Positions 55,190 through 64,000 of a stretch of DNA of 64,000 nucleotides are shown here, in pieces. The notes under the pieces are model-generated. The model was not told the DNA's origin. It searched no databases and saw only the letters and a program-made list of their open reading frames with translations. The number at the start of each line of letters is the position of its first letter. Within the stretch, counting starts at the first letter, position 1. The position numbers and the translations under genes are program-made. This DNA comes from Lumnitzera littorea (lineage: Eukaryota; Streptophyta; Magnoliopsida; Myrtales; Combretaceae), in NCBI GenBank assembly GCA_024138015.1, contig JAMXBB010000006.1, forward strand, positions 70,197,033-70,261,032. The letters run 5' to 3'.

Positions 55190-56340
55190 GTATAACTTCA
55201 CTACGTTAGCATTTATTGGGTACCTTAAGTCTGGACCATCCATTTAAGATAAAATCAAAGCTCCCCCAGGCAACACCTTCTTTACAAAGTAAGGACCTCT
55301 AGAATTCGAGGCAAATTTTCCTCTAGAGTCTTGTGTACTAGGCAAAATCTTCCTCAATACCATGTTACTCTCTTCAAAACTTCGAGATCATACTTTCTTG
55401 TTAAAATCCTTAGCCATTCGTTGTTGATAGCACATGTTATGGCACAAAGCTATCAACCTCTTCTCGTCAATCAAATTCAACTGCTTGATGCACTTCTTTA
55501 TCCAATTAGCCTCATTTAAATGGGTTTCTAACAACACCTTGAGAGATGGGATTTCAACTTCTACTAGTAATATAGCTTCCGTTCCATATGCCAATGAGTA
55601 AGAGGTTGCCTTAGTTGATGTTCTGCTAGAAGTTTGATAGGCCATGAGTGCAAATGGCAACATTTCATGCCAATCTCGATACATAATTGCCATCTTCTCA
55701 ATGATTCTTTTGATATTCTTGTTGGTTGCTTCTACAGCCTTGTTCATCTAAAGTTAATAAGGAGTAGAATTTCTATGAATGATCTTGAACTATTGGCACT
55801 ACTCTGTCATTAATTTGTTGTTAAGATTTGTATCATTGTTGGCAATAATTGTCTCTAGTGCACCATACCGAGCCAATATGTCTCTTTTGATAAACTTGAC
55901 CACTACCCCTTTCATCATACTGGAGTAGGATGAGGCTTTAACCCACTTACTAAAATAATTAATAGCTACTAGTATGAACTAGTGTCTATTAGATTCCTTT
56001 AGAGTGATCAAGCCGATGATGTCTATACCCCACATCGAAAATGGATATGGTGCAAATAGTATATGTAATTCTTGAGGCGAAGCATTCACTTAGTTCACAT
56101 AAACTTAGCATAAGTGGCATCATCTAACATGTTTGATGCAATCTCTCTCTATGGTCAGCCAATAACATCTTAACCTCACGATCTTCTTAGTGAGCATGTA
56201 GCCATTCATATAGGGGTTGCATACTCTCTTATGCACTTCCTTCATTACCACTTTTGCCTCCTTGTCTACACACCGTAGAAGTGTACCATCAAATGACTCA
56301 CTTATCAAGTACTGAGTAGCTAACCTTCTGATTGTCTTTG
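55190..56340 (-). pseudogene. pol: Integrase of Tat-2 pol
   Basis: The N-terminal zinc region (56120-56308) has MKEVHKRVCNPYMNGYMLTK; the second histidine reads Tyr (NPYM against GPHM in Tat-1). The core is broken: the WGIDIIG and DNDT regions lie in degenerate frames at 55850-56040. The catalytic Glu region VEATNKNIKRIIEKMA, preceded by MNKA, opens a 119-codon stretch (55388-55747) through YGTEAILLVEVEIPSLK to QQRMAKDFNKKV. The C-terminal module at 55190-55330 is decayed. It keeps about ten residues (QTSSRTSTKAT) that Tat-1 lost. It is inactive. Confidence 0.88.
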
Positions 56341-56539
56341 TATCCTTTTTTTCAACCTCTTCAGGGTATGTACCACGTTATAAGAATGTTTTGATATCAT
56401 AATACCAAGGCTTTTCATCACATGTACTTTTGATTGCTAAGTAAAAAGCGGGCTTTTCTTTAACTTCAATCTTAAGTGGCCGAATCTCTATTCCTCTTAA
56501 TATTTGAATCATAGATGCTAAGGTGGCCAGAGCATCAGT

Positions 56540-56910
56540 AAATTGGTTCTAAACTCTCAATACATAAGTAAATGTAATCTTTTCAAACTTGCTTATCTGT
56601 TCAACCAAATGCTGGTGATAAGGTACAATTTAAGGTCTTTTGTCTTATATTCACCCCAACCTTGGCCTATGATTAACGAAGAATCTCCATATACCTCTAA
56701 TTCCCATATCTCCTTAAACAACACCATTTTAAGTCCCATAATCCATGCCTCATATTCTGCAATATTACTAGTATATGGGAAAATAAGTCTTACAGCCAAC
56801 AAGAATTGTATACTGTTAGGGGATATTAGAATTGCCCCAATTCCACATCCTAATACATTGGTTACTCCATCAAAGAACATTTTCCAACCCAAGGGTTTCT
56901 CAACTGCTTC
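56540..56910 (-). pseudogene. pol: Archaeal-type RNase H of Tat-2 pol
   Basis: A 99-codon stretch (56593-56892) reads GWKMFFDGVTNVLGCGIGAI, SNIAEYEAWIMGLKMVLF and ELEVYGDSSLIIGQGWGEY. All three motif acids visible to me (FDG, EYEA, GDS) are present, whereas Tat-1 has lost the last. The frame is lost downstream toward integrase. The presence of this second RNase H confirms the Tat lineage. Confidence 0.85.
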
Positions 56911-57409
56911 GCTATCAGAATTTTATTAGCCACCAGGATATTTTCATTAAGAAACTCGACTTGCACTTCTTAAGGGGTATCCTTAAGGGGAGTCCCTACT
57001 AATTGATCTACCAAGGCCTGCCCCTTGACCGAACTTTGGCTCACATATTTGATGTCAAATTCTAATAACAACATTTGCCACTTCAAAATTCTACTAATGA
57101 GAGCCGGTTTTTCTACCAAATACTTCAATAGATCATGTTATGTAATCAACTTAATTTAGTAGTAAAGTGTGTATTATCTAAGCTAGTGCTAACCTAAACC
57201 AATGCATAAGATGCTCTTTTAGTTTCTAAGTATTTTTGCTCCGCTTTTATGAACTTCTTGCTCAAATAATAAACAGTCCACTCTTTCCCTTCGTCATCCT
57301 TTTGACCAAGCATAGACCCCATAGATTTGGGCAATATGGTTAGGTATAAGAACAACAGCTTCCTGAGTTATAGAGGGTGAAAGCTTCTTTACTTTCTTGA
57401 GGGTTCATG
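56911..57409 (-). pseudogene. pol: RNase H domain of Tat-2 pol, decayed
   Basis: Positions are collinear with 14881-15390 of Tat-1. Minus-strand words such as SLGSMLGQKDDEGKE, VDYLFEQEVHKSGAK-like and VEKPALISRILKWQML are recognisable across frames. No open stretch remains. It lies between the RT thumb and aRNH. Confidence 0.65.
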
Positions 57410-58657
57410 TTATAAGAATACCAGCACAAGACGATTCATGAGGTATTCTTTAATTTTTGTGAAAGCTTCTTTACTTTCCTCACCCCATTTGACCCTAGCA
57501 TTCTTTTTCAATAGCCTGAATAGAGGGTAACATTTGTTTATTAGGTGAGATATAAATCGAGCTGTATAATTCAGACGACCCAACAGTCCTCTTACTTCCT
57601 TGAGTGTGCATAGAGGGAGCATGTCGATTATGGCTTGGGCCTTATTAAGATAAACTTTGATGCCCCTTTACCTAATTATCAAGCTTAGCAATTTCCCTAA
57701 CGTCACTCAAAAAGTACACTTCTCTAGATTCAACTTCAGCTGAAACTTCTTTAATCTATTGAACGGCTTCCTCAATTTTCTATGTGATCTTCCCTTTCCC
57801 TAGATTTCATAATCATATCGTTAACATACACTTTTATTTCTTTATACATCATGTCATGAAAGATTGCAACCATCACCTTCTAGTATGTTACCCCAACATT
57901 CTTGAGTCTGAAGGGCATCACCTTATAGTAAAACATGCCTTAAGTCGTAATGAAAGTTGTCTTGGCCTTATCTTCTTCGGACATCCGAATTTAATTGTAT
58001 CTCCAAAAACCATCCATTAATGAGAATAGATGATTCCCAACTATATTATCTACCAAGACATCGGTATGAGGCAATGGAAAATTGTCTTTAGGCGTAGCTT
58101 AATTGAGATCTTGCAAGTCCACTCATACTCTAACCTTCCCATTCTTTTTCATTACTGGAACAATGTTAGCTACCTATCCCGGGTAATTAGATATCTCAAT
58201 GAATCCAACTTCTAATAGTTTCTTAAACTCTTCCTTGATTTTCAACAAAATGTCAAGTTGGAATCTTCTTAACTTTTGCCTTTTAGGCTCAGTATCCTCT
58301 TGTTTAGGTAGATAATGGACTACGATTAGCGGGTTTACACTTGGCATATCCTCATATGACCAAGCGAATACGTCTCAATATTTAGCCAATAATGTAAGCA
58401 TTTATGTTCTTTGTTCCTCTTTGAAGCTCCCCCTAATCATCAGATTCTTAGGGTTGTCTTCATTTCCCACATCAACTATTTCAATCAGTTCATCAATAGT
58501 AATTCTACTTAGTTCATGTTTTTGCCATTCCTCTTGTATATTACGGTAGTCATCAACATCACTCCTGACGACTAACCCTGTAAGGCCTGAAGTGATATCG
58601 ATATTCTCATTATCTACCTGCATGAGGTATCCTTGGTTTTCACTCGATTCATTAGAT
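57410..58657 (-). pseudogene. pol: Reverse transcriptase of Tat-2 pol
   Basis: Exon start: RSNESSENQGYLMQVDNENI (58402-58657 region, open to 58665 upstream). The fingers and palm at 57700-58320 are recognisable but lie in broken frames. The active site reads YVND near 57815-57830 in place of YVDD, so a catalytic aspartate is replaced by asparagine (GAT to AAC/AAT type change), which would abolish polymerisation. The thumb (57410-57622) reads TLKEVRGLLGRLNYTARFIS. The order and words parallel Tat-1. Confidence 0.88.
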
Positions 58658-58879
58658 CTGGGCAAAGTGTATAAAGAAAAGTGTATGTAAGTAAAAGAGA
58701 ACTAAAACGCAACAAAAGAACGAAACTAACTAATATTTTATTGAATGAATGGAGGTGAATCATAAATGAGGTAGGGAACTAACTAATATTTTATTGAATG
58801 AAAGGTTTGACGATACATTTGGAACGATGACTATTGAAAAGAAAAATTCAAGAAATATTAACTAAGGTTCACCCTTTAC
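58658..58879 (-). other. Predicted intron between protease and RT of Tat-2 (222 nt)
   Basis: On the minus strand the donor is TTAGG|GTAAAGGG and the acceptor TTTGCCCAG|ATCTAATG, at the same place as in Tat-1 (TTAAG|GTAAAGGG and CATTTAG|ATCCAATG). The interior is AT-rich. Both ends are conserved although the elements have diverged. Confidence 0.65.
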
Positions 58880-60269
58880 CCTAAGGAGGACCTATTGCCT
58901 TTCATTAGGATGGAGAACCAATTATTCAGATGGTGCTGAAACTTGTGGTACGTGTTTATTGATCTTTCATTGGCAAATTCTAGGGCTTAAGTCTCCCCTT
59001 GAATGAATGTCTTGGTTAGTGGTAGGAAGGTCATCAAGGCATGATATAATTTGTCACCTCTCTTACCCCTTACTTGTTTCTTTTGAAATTCCTCTACTAG
59101 AGTCAGGTTGTACCCAAGGCCATAGGTACCAATCTGGCGTTCCTTAGACTTTACGTGCTCGTTTTTTTCATTGTTGGGACTGGTAATCATGCATACTTCT
59201 TCAAAAATCTATAAGCCAAACTCTTCTTATCCTTCACTTCTTATGTTAGGTATGATTGTTTCTTTGTAAATTTCATAGTCTTCATCTCCTAGAATAGTAA
59301 TCACTTGGACAATTTGAGATAAACTTCACTTTTTGGTGTAAGCTTGAAGGTATGGCCTCTGTTACATAAATCCAAGGTCTTCCCAAGAGTAAGTTGAAAG
59401 ACCTTGAGATGTCTATGAACTGGAATCGAATAGTGAAGTTCTGAAGGCCAATACTTATAGGTAAGTCTATCTCCCCTCTAATCTCTCTTCTAAACCTGTT
59501 AAAGGCGCTAACTTTTGTAGAAGAAAGCCTAATTGCAGTCATATTAATGCCTAGCAAATCCAGGGTAGAAAGTTGACAGACATTCAGCAATGATTCGTTA
59601 TCAATGAGTACTTTAGTAATGATTATATCATGACTCCTTACCATGATGAAGAGTGGTTTTGTGTACTGATTCCCTTCTTTACCTAACTCTTCTACTGAAA
59701 AAGAAATTTATCCATGTTAAGGATGGAATTAGTGACTAGTCCCATCTTCTCAGTTGGCACTTTATGAGAGACCTTAACCTCCCTTAAGGTGTGAAATAAA
59801 GCTTCTCTATGTGGTTTAAACGTGATCAACAAACTCATCAATAATATTAGTGCTGGGGTCTTACTAAGCTGTTCCATGATCTTGTACTCACTCGACTTAA
59901 TGATCTTGGTAAAGGCTAACAGCCCTTCTACGTATTTGGTGGTCTTGTCATTCGCTTCTTTTAAAAAGCCCTTCTTCTCGAGCTCTTCTCTTGGGTGATA
60001 AACCCTTCTAGATTGAGCAATTCCCCTTACTAGGGAGCTTAACTTTTGCTGATTTACTGCTTAGTAGTTAAACGTGGTGGCCTTGTAATTTTTTGTTGCC
60101 ATTGGTATGTAGAAAGTGTACCTCTTAGCTTTTAGGGCCTACTTGCTTATGTAGAACTCAAAAACCTTAAGCTTCTTATCTAAACTGATCATGTTGATGG
60201 TAAAGTCATAAAAAATCATACCAATAATCAGCCTTTGGTTAGGTAGGGGATTATTGTTAACATTTGGAG
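58880..60269 (-). pseudogene. pro: Protease region of Tat-2
   Basis: Open stretches lie at 59692-59877 (QLSKTPALILLMSLLITFKP), 59282-59644 (VRSHDIIITKVLIDNESLLN then FNLLLGRPWIYVTEA) and 58987-59190 (RQIGTYGLGYNLTLVEEFQK). The catalytic triplet reads D-N-E where Tat-1 has D-N-G-S; loss of the glycine would disable the fireman's-grip loop. Frames and stops differ between the stretches. It is collinear with 12130-13568. Confidence 0.85.
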
Positions 60270-61277
60270 CTAGGGCTTCTATAAAGTCTAATTACACTGA
60301 CCCTTCATCTATTAGGTCTTGAATTTTATTCCTTAATCTCCAGCACAAATCGGTCAAGTGCCCCACTTGCCTACAATAATATTTGCACTTCAAAATAGGG
60401 TCGTAGACTCTTGGCTTGTATCGATCGTTAGGAAGTTCATACCAAATCAGGTTATCTTTTCAAAACTTCTTGAAGACTTGACTTAAGGGGATTGGTATCT
60501 TGGTAAACTGTCTAGGGGCCCTATTAGCTTAGGGCTGATTTATGAATTGTTATTGAGTTAGAGGTGGATTTGTCCTAAAAGAAACTTGAGCATTCGATCT
60601 AACACTTGAATTTACCATGCTGACTATGGATTCTTTAAGCTTGCCAATTGCCGGTCTAGGAATGAAAGATGAAACAGATGGCCTTCTATCTAATGGCTCT
60701 TGAAGCTTACTGAAAGAGACGGCACTTTCAATCCCACAACTTGCTACCACCACTTCAACGAAGCTAGATGAGGCTTACCTGATGAGATGAGAGAAATAGG
60801 GCCTTTCCAAAGTCTTAATGAAAGCTAATGTAAGCTCTTTCATAGTTGTAGGAGTGGATACCCTCGCAATTAAGGAACTCCATCTTTGAGCATACTCCTT
60901 TAATGATTTGTTATTCTTCTTTTGTAGGGTAACCAAATCCATCATGGTCGGAGCTACTTCTACGTTGAACTTATAATGTTCATAAAATGCCTTAGTGAGT
61001 TTCTCCCATGTATTTATCTAGTTTAGGTCGAGCTGGGTATACCAAGTTACAACTGGTCTTGTCAAACTATCCTAGAACGTCCATACCATGAGTGGATCGT
61101 ATTGACATATTTATCCGTCTTCCTTATGTATAACCTAGTATAAAGCTTGGGGCATCTCGCCTTGTTATACTTTTTGAACTCTGGTATCTTAAACTTCTTA
61201 AGGTAGGCTCCAATATCATATATAGAAAACTCAGTAATCCCAACTTATTCAAATCCATCATATCCTGCAAGTGCCTT
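60270..61277 (-). pseudogene. gag: gag of Tat-2, 3' part, truncated by the Athila insertion
   Basis: The zinc knuckle CKYYCRQVGHLTDLC (about 60342-60387) is followed by WRLRNKIQDLIDEGS, where Tat-1 has a stop in place of Gln. Upstream, 60550-60753 is open (AVSFSKLQEPLDRRPSVSSF). The capsid region 60780-61270 matches 11164-11690 of Tat-1 and ends at the words encoding LAGYDGFE, where the Athila LTR begins. The N-terminal part of gag must lie beyond the window. Confidence 0.85.
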
Positions 61278-62581
61278 TGATAACTCTGATTTTAAACATA
61301 TTTCATATGGTGATTTTATAGTATTTCCCTTACATTTTTGTTTTTTTATTAAGAAATTGATACTTAATTGAGTAAAATTTTGATTTCAAGGTTTGAACGC
61401 ATTCTAGGATCGAAAACGAAGAAAAGGAATCAAGTTTCACTCAATTTAGAGTTCAAATGAAGAAGTTATGAAGTTATGAAGTTTTGAAGTTACACAGTTT
61501 GGGACATGGACATGGCCATGTCCCCAGGCTGTGTCCATCAAGAAAAATTTGCCAGGGTCAAAAAGTTACATGACCTAGGGATACGGCCATGTCCCAGGCC
61601 ATGTCTGGTGACGAAAACAGAATCCTTATAATACACATATAAAACGAAAACAGAATCCTTATAATACACATTTAAAAGGACATATGAGGGTTTAAAGATA
61701 GAGAGACATTAGAGAAGACGGAGGAGACACGAGAGGAGAAGAGACTTAAGGAGAAGGAGAAGAAAAAGGCGAAAGCAACACCAACTTCAAGATTGGAGAG
61801 ATTTTTCATCAATCAAAGGGGTTTTTCATGTTTTATTCTATGTTTTTTATGGAACTCGTTTTTAGATTTATTATGACAGCTTAGAATTCGTGTATTTAGG
61901 ATTATGGAACCTAGGGTTTCATGTGACTCTTGGGTTGATTTATGATTTTCAATAAAGTTTCCATCTTTTCTTGATTCAATTATGCTGTTTAATTGGTAAT
62001 TGATAATTCTAGAGTATCAATCTATGATATTATGCATGATGATTGAGAAATTGCATGTGTAATTAGATCTTGGCATAATTGGAGAGAATTATATGTATAC
62101 TTAGAGATAAGATACATGTTTCTTCCAAAAAGTTAATTATTTGTGTGGGAATTCATTATACATTAATGCAATTCTAAGTTATATTACTAAGTGAAGAGAT
62201 TTCGGTAAATAATTTAGGATTAGGGTTAATATGCTTGAGAAAGGTATTAACTTTAATTGTGAATCCCCCCGGTCAAGAATAATAGAAATTGAATTGAATA
62301 TATTTTAAGCAGTCACATGTTAAATACTAAGGAAAATAATTCCTAAATACGTTATTGCATACTTAAAGTCGTTCTTAGTTTTATTGCTTTCTAAATTGTT
62401 TAATCAAGTCTCATAATTAGTTTGGTTTGTTAATTTCAGTATTTTTAATTCATTCAACTCATCACAATTTTCCGGTTAGATAATAGAGCTAAGGTTAATA
62501 TTAATACTCGAAATCTCTGAGGGATTGACTCGAACTTATATCCGTTATATTAAAATTGGTAGGTGCACTTACCTGATATCA
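61278..62581 (+). repeat. 5' LTR of the Athila element (1304 bp)
   Basis: It starts TGATAACTCTGATTTTAAA and ends ACTTACCTGATATCA. It contains a perfect 16-bp palindrome GGACATGGCCATGTCC (61508-61523) and further GGCCATGTCC words (61585-61606); GGCCATGT/ACGGCCGTGT-type motifs recur in plant Athila LTRs. A duplicated CAGAATCCTTATAATACACAT (61618 and 61651) includes TATAAAACG/TTATAATA promoter candidates, followed by a GA-rich leader-like stretch (61690-61800). Confidence 0.88.
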
Positions 62582-62587
62582 AGTTTT

Positions 62588-62605
62588 TGGCACCGTTGCC
62601 GGGGA
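62588..62605 (+). other. Primer binding site of Athila (tRNA-Asp type)
   Basis: TGGCACCGTTGCCGGGGA differs by one base from TGGCGCCGTTGCCGGGGA, the site complementary to the tRNA-Asp 3' end used by Athila elements. It lies six bases after the LTR. Confidence 0.9.
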
Positions 62606-62728
62606 TTTTCGATATTAAGAACGCTAGTTGCTTTATTACTTTGACCATTTTGTTTTTCTTTTGTTTTCACTGTTTATTTTTATTACCTAGGGCTGCAATT
62701 GATTTTATATTTCTTGCCCTTGTAGTGT

Positions 62729-64000
62729 ATGACCCGAAGCAAGTTGGAAGATTTGGTAGAACTCGATCCTGAAATTGAGAGAACTGCCCTTCAAAATTTG
62801 AGATCGCAGCCTAGACAAATTGTGGCGACCATAGATGACGAGTCAATCATTGAATTCAAGGAAGAAGGTGAAGAGGCCAACACTCAATTCATTGAGCAAG
62901 AAGATCCACCACACATGGCTAACAACGGGAATGAAGCAAATCGGACCATGTCCGACTATTCAAAGCCTATACTGATTGGAGCTGACTCTAGCATTGCAAG
63001 GCCAACCGTCGCGGCTAATAACTTCCAAATTGCACCTAACATCATACAAATGGTGCAACAATATGTTCAATTTGACGGTCTCCAAGATGAAGATCCTAAT
63101 GCCCACATCTCTAGTTTTCTAGAGATTTGTGATACATTTAATATCAATGGAGCCACGAATGATGCCATCCGACTATGGCTATTTCCTTTTCTCCTTGAGG
63201 GGTAGAGCAAAACAGTGGTTGAACTCCCTACCAAGAAATTCAATCATAACTTGGAATGAATTGGTAGAGAAATTTTTGGAGAAGTATTTCCCACCTGCAA
63301 AGACCGCTAAACTTCAGAATGATATTTCTTGTTTTGCTCAATTGGAATCGGAGACGCTATATGACACTTAGGAGCAGTTTAAGGACTTGCTCAGGAGGTG
63401 CCCACATCATGGCCTCCCAATATGGATGCAGATTCAGACCTTCTATAATGGTCTCAATTTATCAACGAGACAAATGATTGATGCATCCACAGGAGGTACT
63501 TTGAACACAAAGACATCTAAGCAAGCATAAAACTTGATTGAAAGAATAGCAATGAACAATTATCAGTGGGAAACAACTAGAACTAAGCAAAATGCCATGG
63601 GAATTTATGAGGTGGACTTGACCACTGCTCTGGCAGCCAAGGTGGACCTATTGAGTAAGAAGATTGATGCACTCTCTGTTAGCCCTCAACAAGTGTAATC
63701 AGATGTAAGTGACTTTAGTATACAGGGGCATGGAGCACAAGAACAACTGGAACAGGTAGATTATCTAGGAAATCCACCTAAGTAACAAAATAACCCCTAC
63801 AACAACACTTATAATCCAAGATGGAGGAATCACCCCAATTTCTCATAGGGAAATCAAAACCAAGGCTAGCAGAAGACCAACTTTGGACCACTTAGATTTC
63901 AGAGACCATTCCCACCTCCTCTTCCTCAAGAAAAGAAGTCCAGTGTGGAAGAAATTCTCACAAAATATATTCAAGGCAACGAGGCTCACTTATCCAACAT
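62729..64000 (+). pseudogene. gag: gag of the Athila element, frameshifted and incomplete
   Basis: The start ATG at 62729 (MTRSKLEDLVELDPEIERT) follows a 120-base leader. The conserved capsid region has NFQIAPNIIQMVQQYVQFDG, DPNAHISSFLEICDTFNING and IRLWLFPF. The frame then stops at 63203, but a one-base shift near 63192 recovers SLRGRAKQWLNSLP, KYFPPAKTAKLQND and, after a stop at 63369, EQFKDLLRRCPHHG, the regular Athila order. Farther on the NPYNNTYNPRWRNHPNFS region and EEILTKYIQGNEAH are in the same frame with several TAA/TAG stops. Pol would follow to the right of the window. It is clearly non-functional, though less decayed than the Tat elements. Confidence 0.9.

Larger units (their letters stand above)
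51147..61277 (-). mobile_element. Tat-2: Tat/Ogre-type element, minus strand, cut by Athila
   Basis: Read right to left: gag (broken off at 61277 by an Athila insertion), protease, a predicted intron, RT, RNase H, aRNH, integrase, spacer, tandem array, PPT, and a 3' LTR ending at TGTCGAGCTTG. Protein words match Tat-1 closely (for example MEKMAI/MAIMYRDWHEMLPFALMAY and IAEYEA), so the two are the same family. The rest (gag start, ORF1, 5' LTR) must lie beyond the Athila element outside the window. It is heavily mutated, including the RT active site. Confidence 0.92.
61278..64000 (+). mobile_element. Athila-type Ty3/gypsy element, 5' part (runs off the window)
   Basis: A 5' LTR (61278-62581), an Asp-type PBS, a leader and the gag gene in plus orientation lie within gag of Tat-2. 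The left flank GCCTT (61273-61277) is the expected 5-bp target copy; the right copy is outside the window. The LTR start TGATAACTC, the PBS word TTGGCACCGTTGCCGGGGA and the gag sequence are all characteristic of Athila. Confidence 0.93.

Noticed and set aside
1..64000. Pararetrovirus or other viral integration, host genes
   Set aside because: All RT regions have Ty3/gypsy order with integrase, LTRs and target duplications; no movement-protein or coat-protein words and no intron-exon host gene structure seen.

Overview
The window looks like plant nuclear DNA from a gene-poor, heterochromatic region. It is very AT-rich, has no recognisable host gene, rRNA or tRNA gene, and is almost entirely LTR retrotransposons nested in one another. 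The lineages seen (Ty3/gypsy Tat/Ogre, Athila, chromovirus, Tekay-like LTRs, Ty1/copia) are those of vascular plants; the species cannot be named from the sequence. Nearly every coding region is broken by stop codons, so almost all coding entries are pseudogenes.

Layout. (1) 1-2466 holds the remains of an old minus-strand element, probably Athila-like. (2) 2467-22781 is a nearly full-length plus-strand Tat/Ogre-type element (Tat-1) with LTRs of about 2.5 kb, 5-bp target duplications (TSD) CTTAC, an extra ORF1, gag-protease, a predicted intron, a pol with two RNase H domains and integrase, and a 2-kb array of about 81-bp tandem repeats. Its 5' LTR is split by a 3.4-kb solo LTR (3230-6637). (3) 22787-46304 is best read as a second Tat-related element (Tat-3, minus strand) with about 7.4 kb of non-coding interior and no gag or pol. 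It carries a PPT next to a truncated 3' LTR, a PBS next to its 5' LTR, and several tandem arrays. Four LTR-type insertions have landed in it: a solo LTR (24125-26319), a solo LTR inside a tandem array (27237-28162), a complete but degenerate chromovirus (29520-35930), and a Tat solo LTR (40930-43325). (4) 46305-50692 is AT-rich with only a Ty1/copia LTR plus PBS. (5) 50693-51378 is a 331-bp exact duplication around an N gap, probably an assembly artefact. (6) 51147-61277 is a third Tat element (Tat-2, minus strand, close relative of Tat-1). It is cut in gag by a plus-strand Athila element (61278 to the window end) with a 1304-bp 5' LTR, an Asp-type PBS and a broken gag.

The autonomous Tat elements would encode capsid, protease, reverse transcriptase/RNase H and integrase for copy-and-paste transposition. 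Tat-1 and Tat-2 share a predicted intron between protease and reverse transcriptase, a tRNA-like A/B-box block in the LTR, and the same 3' tandem repeat family. Tat-3 would depend on such proteins in trans. LTR differences and premature stops are dominated by C-to-T/G-to-A transitions, as expected of long-methylated DNA.

All assignments come from reading the sequence by eye. Family names rest on recognised motifs (PBS, PPT, LTR ends, active-site words), not on database searches.
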